Origin: Collinsella aerofaciens
GTDB taxonomy: Bacteria; Actinomycetota; Coriobacteriia; Coriobacteriales; Coriobacteriaceae
Reading direction: 5' to 3'
Assembly: GCA_008671285.1 (NCBI GenBank)
Contig: RPYR01000014.1
Span: 1-11,341 of the forward strand
DNA length: 11,341 nucleotides
Shown here in pieces: positions 5,735-11,341 of the stretch. Each line of letters opens with the position of its first letter. Position 1 is the first letter of the stretch. Position numbers and translations under genes: made by a program. The notes below the pieces were generated by a model. It ran no database searches. It saw nothing but the letters and a program-made list of their open reading frames with translations, and had not been told where the DNA came from.

Positions 5735-6264
5735 AGCAGCCCACGCTCCAAAAGCATCTCGGCACAAAGGTAGGAAACGTCCTCGAAGGACTTGTTGCGA
5801 ATATCAAGGGTAAGGTCGGCAGCCTGACGATACAGCGGACGGCGATGCTCAAACAGGCGCGCGGCATGCTCAGGCGAGCGGAAATCGGGACGCGTGTCGG
5901 ACCGACGAATCTGGCGAATCGAATCCTCGAAGTCGCCCTCGAGGTACACGCACGTACCCATTTCGTGCATCAGTTCAATATTCACCGGCGTTTCGACGAT
6001 ACCGCCCCCGCACGAAACCAACAGGCTGCGCTCGCTTTGGAGCGAACGGAGCGCCGAGGTCTCGAGCTCGCGAAAACGACCCTCACCCTCGGTCTCAAAA
6101 ATCTCGGTTACCGACTTGCCGCAACGGCGCACGACCAGGCGGTCGGTATCGATAAAACGCCGCTTGAACATGGTGCCGACGTTGCGCGCGAGCGTCGACT
6201 TGCCCGCGCCCAAAAAGCCGATAAAGAAGATATGGTCGCAGCCGTGTTTGGTGTGCTGGGACAT
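5731..6264 (-). CDS. aroK: Shikimate kinase family protein
   Basis: Shikimate kinase phosphorylates the 3-hydroxyl of shikimate with ATP in the chorismate pathway. The 177-residue protein has Walker A GFLGAGKST at 16-24, the DTD pair at 39-41 (Asp41 matching the shikimate-binding Asp), FRE at 64-66 (Arg65), the CGGG glycine triplet at 85-88 and RRPLYR at 141-146 (Arg141). All main substrate contacts of the family are therefore present. One deviation stands out: the lid motif, normally RPLL, reads RPDF at 125-128. The start ATG at 6262-6264 is preceded by GAGGAA. It follows the YqeG-like gene by eight bases and overlaps the aroB-like gene by ATGA. Since its partner has lost its active site, either shikimate is made or imported by another route, or this kinase now acts on something else; the sequence alone does not decide. 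Confidence 0.85.
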   Translation of the reverse strand: MSQHTKHGCDHIFFIGFLGAGKSTLARNVGTMFKRRFIDTDRLVVRRCGKSVTEIFETEGEGRFRELETSALRSLQSERSLLVSCGGGIVETPVNIELMHEMGTCVYLEGDFEDSIRQIRRSDTRPDFRSPEHAARLFEHRRPLYRQAADLTLDIRNKSFEDVSYLCAEMLLERGLL

Positions 6265-6272
6265 AGCGAGAC

Positions 6273-6770
6273 CTATTCCTCGCAGGGAAGGTCGCGCAGG
6301 GCCCGGCGCTCAAAGATACGGAAGATCTGCGTATACCACAGGTCCTGCGTCGCCTGCGGCTTTACCAGGATGGTATCGACGCCGGCGAAATTACCGCTCC
6401 ACACGTCAGTGTAGAGCTGATCACCGATCAGCACCGCCTCGTCGACCGTGGCGCCGAGGCGCTTAAGACCCGCCTTGAGGGCAAACGGCGCCGGCTTCAT
6501 GGCGTGGCTGATGGCCTCGAGTCCCAGCTCGCGTGCAGAGCTCATGACCTGGTCGCGATGCCAGTTGTTGGACACCATGCACAGCTTAAAACCCTTGGCG
6601 CGGGCGGCGTCGAGCCAAGCGGAAACCGCGGTGGGAACCTGCTCGGTGTCGCGCGGCACGAGGGTGTTATCGCGATCGAGCAGAATGGCGCGTTTACCGT
6701 CGGCCCATAGGGTATCAAGGTCGATGCGATCGACCGAGGCAACGTATCGTTTGGGGCTAAAAATCCTCAT
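6273..6770 (-). CDS. YqeG-type HAD IIIA phosphatase
   Basis: This 165-residue protein belongs to the YqeG family of HAD hydrolases, related to the mitochondrial phosphatidylglycerophosphatase Gep4. HAD motifs are all present: motif I LDRDNTLV at 31-38 (nucleophile Asp32 and acid Asp34), motif II SNN at 67-69, motif III Lys92 in HAMKPAP, and motif IV GDQLYTDVWSGN at 116-127. The N-terminal PKRYVASVDRID block is typical of YqeG. The start at ATG 6768-6770 begins one base after the mltG stop; a longer reading to 6995 lies entirely inside mltG and adds unrelated sequence. A role in phosphatidylglycerol synthesis is inferred from the family, not shown here. In many relatives yqeG sits next to aroE, which is not present in this window. 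Confidence 0.88.
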   Translation of the reverse strand: MRIFSPKRYVASVDRIDLDTLWADGKRAILLDRDNTLVPRDTEQVPTAVSAWLDAARAKGFKLCMVSNNWHRDQVMSSARELGLEAISHAMKPAPFALKAGLKRLGATVDEAVLIGDQLYTDVWSGNFAGVDTILVKPQATQDLWYTQIFRIFERRALRDLPCEE

Positions 6771-6771
6771 G

Positions 6772-8205
6772 TTAATTCCAAGACTGTTGATGCTCTTCGT
6801 AGGTTTGCGAGAAGTACTCCTCGTCCTGCGTAATGTAGAAATACAGGTCGTCGGAGTCGGTCGGCTCAAGGGTGGCCTTGAGCGCCTCGAGCGACGGAGA
6901 GCAGATGGGCGTGGGCGGCAGACCCTCGTGTTTATAGGTGTTATACGGACTATCGCTCTGCAGGTCGTCGGCGGTAACCTCGCCACCGGTGACATACATC
7001 ATGGTCGCATCGCTGTTGAGATAGCGCAGACCGTCGAGCTTGCCGGCAAGGCGGTTGTAGAAGACCGAGGCCACGTGCGCACGTTGATCGGCGTTGAGGC
7101 CCTCGCGCTCAACGATAGAGGCCAAGTTGACGATGTCGTAGTCGGACATCTCCACGCCGTAGCGTTCCTTGATCTTGGCTTCGCAGCTCGCAAAGTCAAG
7201 CGACTTGTACTCGGTCTTAAACTGATCGAGCATGGCGCGAATCACGTCATCGGCCGTCGGCGAATCGCCCAGCGAATAGGTCTTGGGGAACAAGAAACCC
7301 TCGAGCGAATCGTTGGCGGCGCCCTTAAGGAAGCTATAGTCGTCAACGTAGTTGGAGGCCTTGACCTGGTTGAGGAAGTCTTCCTTAGAGATGCTGTCGT
7401 AGGCCTGGGCCACACGGTCGGCGACTTGATCGACCGTTAGGCCCTCAGGGATAGTTAGCGCATTGGAGCCCGCGTTGGGGCCTTCCATGAGCTGCTGAAC
7501 AACCTTGGTCGCATCCATGAGTGTGGTAAACGAATAATCACCAGGCTTGAGCGACATATCGGCGTTGAGCTTTTTCACCGCCGCATAATAATCCTTGGGA
7601 TTTTCGACGATATGATTCTCGGAGAGAATCGAAGCGATGCTGTCACCCGAGGCACCATCGGGAATCGTAATAGTAACCTGCTGGCCTGCAACGACTTTCG
7701 CACCCTCACCGCCAAAGAAGCCCTTGACGGCTGGCACGACAAAGAAAACGATCGCGACAAGCGCAAGCGCGGCAACAACGCCACCGATAATCATAGGCAC
7801 CGGGGAGCTTTTCTTTTGAGCACCGCGACGAGCATGCGTGTTGTAGCTCGAGCGGGTCGCCGGAGCAACGCCATGCGAACCACGAGCGTGATGCGAATTC
7901 GATTGGGGGGCCTGCGTTCGCTGGGTAGGTGCCTGCTGCTTAAAGCGGGTGCCGCCTGCAGGCCGGGCCGTACGAGCAGTGGGCTGCTGAGCCGCGTGAG
8001 AAGCCGGATGCTGAACCGAACGAGCAGAAGGCTGCTGACCCGTCCGTTGAACAGGTTGGGCCGAACGAGAGAAGGACTGCGCCGGGCGCGCGGCAGGCTG
8101 AGCTGCGCGCTGCGTCGGCTGTGCCGGACGCTGGTCAGGCTGGGCAGGGCGCGACGCCGGCTGCTGTGTACGATTCGGCTGGCGCGGATCGGAAGCACTA
8201 GGCAT
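6772..8205 (-). CDS. mltG: Endolytic murein transglycosylase MltG (YceG-like) with a long disordered N-terminus
   Basis: MltG is a membrane-anchored lytic transglycosylase that cuts nascent peptidoglycan strands. The 477-residue protein starts with about 135 cytoplasmic residues rich in Gln, Pro, Arg and Ala, including seven Arg-led heptads at 12-60. One membrane helix follows at about 137-158 (MIIGGVVAALALVAIVFFVV), then a LysM-like segment and the YceG catalytic domain. The catalytic Glu366 lies in ASIVEREG; VFYNRL is at 381-386, LNSDATMMY at 396-404 in place of the common LQSDPTV-Y, SPYNTY at 419-424, GLPPTPI at 428-434 and FSQTYEEH at 465-472. The start at 8203-8205 has a perfect AGGAGGT five bases upstream and overlaps the ruvX end by eight bases; an upstream start would lie inside ruvX. 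The catalytic domain is complete. The odd feature is the size and repeat pattern of the tail. Confidence 0.94.
   Translation of the reverse strand: MPSASDPRQPNRTQQPASRPAQPDQRPAQPTQRAAQPAARPAQSFSRSAQPVQRTGQQPSARSVQHPASHAAQQPTARTARPAGGTRFKQQAPTQRTQAPQSNSHHARGSHGVAPATRSSYNTHARRGAQKKSSPVPMIIGGVVAALALVAIVFFVVPAVKGFFGGEGAKVVAGQQVTITIPDGASGDSIASILSENHIVENPKDYYAAVKKLNADMSLKPGDYSFTTLMDATKVVQQLMEGPNAGSNALTIPEGLTVDQVADRVAQAYDSISKEDFLNQVKASNYVDDYSFLKGAANDSLEGFLFPKTYSLGDSPTADDVIRAMLDQFKTEYKSLDFASCEAKIKERYGVEMSDYDIVNLASIVEREGLNADQRAHVASVFYNRLAGKLDGLRYLNSDATMMYVTGGEVTADDLQSDSPYNTYKHEGLPPTPICSPSLEALKATLEPTDSDDLYFYITQDEEYFSQTYEEHQQSWN
8026..8172 (-). repeat. Seven tandem heptapeptide (21-bp) repeats within mltG
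   Basis: Codons 12-60 of mltG form seven consecutive seven-residue units, each starting with Arg: at 12, 19, 26, 33, 40, 47 and 54. Gln is at position 4 of every unit and Pro at position 5 in five of them. The best units are RPAQPDQ, RPAQPTQ, RAAQPAA and RSAQPVQ. The outer units are the most divergent. The regular period points to tandem duplication of a 21-base unit. Confidence 0.85.
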
Positions 8206-8626
8206 GCGAAACCTCCTCGTTTTTACGATCGAGCCACGTCTGCAAAAACAGGCTGGCGGCAATCATGTCGATCTTGCCCCTCATCTGCTTTTCGTTGAGT
8301 CCCTGCTCGCGCAGGATACGCTTGGCCTCTTGCGAGGACAGACGCTCGTCCTCAAACTCCAACGGAAGATCGAGCTCGTCGGCAATCTTTTGCGCCACAG
8401 CGGCAACGCGCTCGGCCTGAGGGCCGGGCTCACCGGCCATGGTCAGGGGACGTCCGCTTACCAGGATGTCGGGCTCATAGTCCTCAACCAGGTAGCGGAA
8501 CGTCTTGGCCATACCGGTGACCTCGGCAGCCGGAAGCACCTTGACAGGCATCGCCATCTTGCCATCACGGCTCGAGACGGCAATGCCAATCCTGGTCTCC
8601 CCTATGTCCAGCGCGAGCGCAACCAC
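8198..8626 (-). CDS. ruvX: Holliday junction resolvase-like RNase (YqgF/RuvX family)
   Basis: This 142-residue RNase H-fold protein belongs to the YqgF/RuvX family, linked to 16S rRNA 5'-end processing and to Holliday junction resolution in some species. The first strand carries LDIGETRIG at 6-14 with catalytic Asp7. SGRPLTMAGEPGPQAERV (57-74) is the family's central signature, DERLSS at 93-98 supplies an acidic residue, and KIDMIAASLFLQTWLD (118-133) holds Asp120. The length is standard. The start is GTG at 8624-8626, 17 bases after the alaS stop, with only a weak AAGAAG upstream. The alaS-ruvX-mltG order is widely conserved in Gram-positives. Which of the two proposed activities applies in this organism cannot be judged. 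Confidence 0.93.
   Translation of the reverse strand: MVALALDIGETRIGIAVSSRDGKMAMPVKVLPAAEVTGMAKTFRYLVEDYEPDILVSGRPLTMAGEPGPQAERVAAVAQKIADELDLPLEFEDERLSSQEAKRILREQGLNEKQMRGKIDMIAASLFLQTWLDRKNEEVSHA
8206..8217 (-). promoter_or_regulatory. Ribosome binding site of mltG, inside ruvX
   Basis: AGGAGGT (8211-8217) lies five bases before the mltG ATG and within the final ruvX codons. It decides the mltG start against upstream in-frame ATGs and implies coupled translation of the two genes. Confidence 0.9.
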
Positions 8627-8643
8627 AGTGACTTCTTAGATTC

Positions 8644-11301
8644 TTAGGCGCCGAGTGCGGTCTTAGCGGCCGCGAGGGCATCGGCGATACCGGCAGCGTT
8701 CTTGCCACCGGCCTGGGCCATGTTGGGACGGCCACCACCGCGACCGTCAACCAGGCCCGCGATCTGCTTGATCACGTTACCGGCGTGGAACCCGGCCTTG
8801 ACGGCGTCATCGGAGCCGGCAGCGAGCAGGGCCGGGGTGCCTTTCTCGGTCACGCTGGCAACAACGCAGGCGACGGGGCCGGCGACCTTCTGGTGCACGG
8901 TATCCCAAACGTTGCGCAGGTCTGCGGCCTCGAGACCCTGAAGCTCAGCGACGACGAGCTTGTAGCCGCCGAGTTCGACAGCGCCGTCGATGGCGCTGGA
9001 GATTGCATCGGAGGAGCCACCGGTCAGAGCCTTTTTGAGCTTGTTGGACGTCTCGCGCAGCTCGGCCTGCAGGTTCTCCACACGGGCGGGAACCTCGTCG
9101 ACGCGGCACTTGAGCGCAGCAGCAGCGGCGTCAACGAGTGCCAGGCGGTCGGCCATGTAATCGAGAGCGCCCTTGGAGGTCACGGCCTCGATACGGCGGA
9201 CGTTGGAGCCCGTGGAGGACTCGGAGATGATCTTGAACAGACCGATCTCGGCGGTGTTGGCAGCATGCGTACCACCACAGAGCTCGCGGGAGAACGGCTG
9301 GTCCTCGGCGCCCACGGAGACGACGCGGACGACATCGCCGTACTTCTCGCCAAACAGCGCGACAGCGCCGGCGGCCTTGGCTTCGTCGATGCCCATGACA
9401 CGGGTCACGACCGGCTTGGAAGCGAAGATCTGCTGGTTGACCAGGTCCTCGACAGCCTTGAGCTGCTCGGAGGACAGGGCCTCGAAGTGCGTAAAGTCAA
9501 AGCGCAGGTGCTCGGGCGTCACCAGCGAGCCGGCCTGGGAGACGTGCTCGCCCAGGACCTGCTTAAGGGCGGCGTCGAGCAGGTGCGTGGCGGTGTGGTT
9601 ACGGCGCAAGAAGCCACGGCGCTCGGCGTCGAGCGCGGCGGTAACAGCGGCACCGACAGTCAGCGTGCCATCGGCAACGTGCGCGAGGTGGGCATACAGG
9701 CCGTTGTGGTTCTTGGTGTCGGCAACGGTCAGAACAACGCCCTCGGCGGAAAGCATGCCGGCATCGCCCTGCTGACCACCCATCTCGGCATAGAACGGGG
9801 TGCGGTCGAGCACAACCTCGACGTCCTCGCCGGCGGCAGCGGACTCGACGGACTCGCCGTTGCGCACGATGGCGACAACCTTGGCGCCCTCGATCACATC
9901 GTTGTCATAGCCGTCGAACTCAGTCGCGGCGACCTTGTCGGAAAGCTCGACCCACACGTCATTGAAGCTGCCCCAGGCGTCGCCCTTGGCATTGGCGCGG
10001 GCGCGGGACTTCTGGTCCTCCATGCAGGCAGTGAAGCCGTCCATGTCGACGTCGTGGCCAGCGGTGCCAGCGATCTCGACGGTCAGGTCGATGGGGAAAC
10101 CAAAGGTATCGTGCAGCTTAAAGGCAACATCGCCCGAAAGCACAGCGCCCTCGGCAAGCGCTGCCAGGGCCTCATCCAGGTAAACGCGACCGTTGTCGAG
10201 CGTCGTGGAGAAGCGCTCCTCCTCGGAGGCGACAATACCCTTGACGAGCGCGACGTTCTTGAGCAGCTCGGGATAGGCCTCGCCCATCTGAGCGTTAACC
10301 TCGTCGATAAACTTGGTCAGGAAGGCGCCCTCGATGCCCAGCAGGCGACCGTGGAACACGGCGCGGCGGAGCAGACGGCGAAGAACGTACTCGCGACCCT
10401 CGTTACCGGGGAGGATGCCGTCCGAGATCATAAAGTCGACGGCACGGGAGTGGTCGGCGATGATGCGCAGCGAGCGGCTGGCACCGGAGTAATCGTCGGC
10501 GTCAAAGGTCTTGCCGCTGATCTTCTCGCCCAGCTTGATGAGGTGCTGCATCAGGTCGCCGTCGTAGTTGGCGGTCTTGTGCTGCATGATGGCGGCCATG
10601 CGCTCAAGGCCCATGCCCGTATCGAGGTTACGGTGCGGCAGCTCCGGCATGGAGCCGTCCTCCTGGCGGTCGTACTGGGTAAAGACGAGGTTCCAGAACT
10701 CCAGGAAGCGGTCGCAGTCGCAGCCAGGCTTGCAGTCGGGGCTGCCGCAGCCGACCTCCTCGCCCATGTCAAAATAGATCTCGGAGCACGGACCGCAGGG
10801 ACCGGTGGGGCCAGCGGCCCAGAAGTTGTCGTCCTCGCCCAGGCGGGAGATGTGGTCCTCGGCAACGCCCAGAGAACGCCACACGTCGTGGGTCTCGTCG
10901 TCCTCGGTAAAGACGGTAAAGTACAGGCGGTCGCGCGGCAGCTTGAACTCCTTGGTGATGAGCTCAAAGGCCCAGGCGCAAGCCTGCTGCTTGGAGACGC
11001 CGCCAAAGGAGAAGTCGCCGAGCATCTCAAAGAAGGACAGGTGACGGCCGTCCTCGCCGATGCAATCGATGTCGTTGGTGCGGACGCACTTCTGGCAGGA
11101 GATAGCGCCGATCTCCTTCATGGTCTTCTTGCCCTGGTAGTACTCCTTAAACTGGTTCATGCCGGCGTTGGCAAGCAGCAGCGAAGGATCGTCGGGGACG
11201 AGGGACGAAGAAGGATAGAGCTTAAGACCGCGCTCCTCAAAGAAGTTGAGGAACTTGGAGCGGATCTCGGCCGTAGTCATTGACGGGTAGTCAGCACTCA
11301 T
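8644..11301 (-). CDS. alaS: Alanyl-tRNA synthetase
   Basis: AlaRS charges tRNA-Ala and edits mischarged Ser and Gly. The 885-residue protein is full length. The class II catalytic core shows SSSLVPDDPSLLLANAGM at 31-48, FFEMLGDFSFG at 90-100 (motif 2) and GMGLERM at 229-235 (motif 3). A Cys-rich insert, CGSPDCKPGCDC at 185-196, is common in Gram-positive AlaRS and probably binds zinc. The editing domain has HTATH at 569-573 and CGGTH at 675-679, the metal-binding set. A coiled-coil segment near 720-760 leads to the C-Ala/DHHA1 domain ending in GGGRPNMAQAGG at 855-866, where the usual Asp after Pro is Asn. The start at 11301 is supported by GAGGAG nine bases upstream; an ATG at 11280 has no such site. 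It is the first gene of its run in this window, and what lies upstream is not visible. Confidence 0.98.
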   Translation of the reverse strand: MSADYPSMTTAEIRSKFLNFFEERGLKLYPSSSLVPDDPSLLLANAGMNQFKEYYQGKKTMKEIGAISCQKCVRTNDIDCIGEDGRHLSFFEMLGDFSFGGVSKQQACAWAFELITKEFKLPRDRLYFTVFTEDDETHDVWRSLGVAEDHISRLGEDDNFWAAGPTGPCGPCSEIYFDMGEEVGCGSPDCKPGCDCDRFLEFWNLVFTQYDRQEDGSMPELPHRNLDTGMGLERMAAIMQHKTANYDGDLMQHLIKLGEKISGKTFDADDYSGASRSLRIIADHSRAVDFMISDGILPGNEGREYVLRRLLRRAVFHGRLLGIEGAFLTKFIDEVNAQMGEAYPELLKNVALVKGIVASEEERFSTTLDNGRVYLDEALAALAEGAVLSGDVAFKLHDTFGFPIDLTVEIAGTAGHDVDMDGFTACMEDQKSRARANAKGDAWGSFNDVWVELSDKVAATEFDGYDNDVIEGAKVVAIVRNGESVESAAAGEDVEVVLDRTPFYAEMGGQQGDAGMLSAEGVVLTVADTKNHNGLYAHLAHVADGTLTVGAAVTAALDAERRGFLRRNHTATHLLDAALKQVLGEHVSQAGSLVTPEHLRFDFTHFEALSSEQLKAVEDLVNQQIFASKPVVTRVMGIDEAKAAGAVALFGEKYGDVVRVVSVGAEDQPFSRELCGGTHAANTAEIGLFKIISESSTGSNVRRIEAVTSKGALDYMADRLALVDAAAAALKCRVDEVPARVENLQAELRETSNKLKKALTGGSSDAISSAIDGAVELGGYKLVVAELQGLEAADLRNVWDTVHQKVAGPVACVVASVTEKGTPALLAAGSDDAVKAGFHAGNVIKQIAGLVDGRGGGRPNMAQAGGKNAAGIADALAAAKTALGA

Positions 11302-11341
11302 AGAGGGAATCTCCTCGGTTTCACATCGAAACAGTTCAAAC
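11302..11341 (-). promoter_or_regulatory. Leader fragment of alaS with ribosome binding site
   Basis: These 40 bases hold GAGGAG at 11311-11316, nine bases before the alaS ATG. No promoter, hairpin or T-box element can be recognised in so short a stretch; the rest of the leader is outside the window. Confidence 0.6.

Noticed and set aside
5735..5767. Upstream ATG that would add eleven residues to the aroB-like protein
   Set aside because: The added residues lie in the end of aroK, and the ATGA overlap start at 5734 is the usual coupling arrangement and fits the family N-terminus.
6771..6995. Longer reading of the YqeG-like gene starting inside mltG
   Set aside because: The extra 75 residues are Arg/Thr/Pro-rich out-of-frame translation of mltG; the family N-terminus starts at 6770.
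8785..11283. An 832-codon open frame on the plus strand opposite alaS
   Set aside because: It mirrors alaS, whose catalytic and editing motifs are unmistakable. Long antisense frames are expected opposite GC-rich genes with G/C third positions, and the translation shows no family motif.

Overview
All the coding in this window lies on the minus strand. It is about 11.3 kb of GC-rich, tightly packed housekeeping genes with very short gaps, start/stop overlaps and strong Shine-Dalgarno sites. The gene set and order (alaS, ruvX, mltG, a YqeG-type phosphatase, aroK, an aroB relative, an M24 aminopeptidase, efp, an Asp23 protein, nusB, xseB, tlyA, nadK) mix an actinobacterial backbone with Firmicutes-like members (Asp23, YqeG). 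That suggests a high-GC anaerobe of the class Coriobacteriia, with Collinsella or a close relative the best guess. This assignment is an inference from gene content, not from a marker gene.

In transcription order, right to left, there appear to be three units. Unit 1 (11301 to 4625) is alaS, ruvX, mltG, the YqeG-like phosphatase, aroK and the aroB-like gene. They are joined by a 17-base gap, an 8-base overlap, a 1-base gap, an 8-base gap and an ATGA overlap. Unit 2 (4492 to 3362) is a Xaa-Pro aminopeptidase-type gene. It has its own 132-base leader and is followed by a clear intrinsic terminator (3295-3339). Unit 3 (3202 to beyond position 1) starts from a promoter with a perfect TATAAT box. 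It contains efp, the Asp23 gene, nusB, xseB, tlyA and the first two thirds of nadK, which runs off the left edge. The two intergenic regions (3203-3361 and 4493-4624) hold the regulatory signals. No RNA gene, insertion sequence, CRISPR array or plus-strand gene is supported.

The genes serve translation (alaS, efp), transcription and rRNA processing (ruvX, nusB, tlyA), wall synthesis (mltG, Asp23), lipid metabolism (YqeG-like), peptide turnover, DNA repair (xseB) and cofactor supply (nadK). The most unusual item is the protein at 4625-5734. It sits exactly where 3-dehydroquinate synthase belongs, directly after aroK, and aligns with that family from end to end. Yet essentially every NAD-, metal- and substrate-binding residue is gone, while the frame is intact. 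The usual neighbours aroE, aroC and aroD are also missing from the conserved order. This looks like a remnant of the shikimate operon in which AroB has become a pseudoenzyme and AroK has an altered lid motif. A second unusual item is a run of seven Arg/Gln/Pro heptads in the cytoplasmic tail of MltG.
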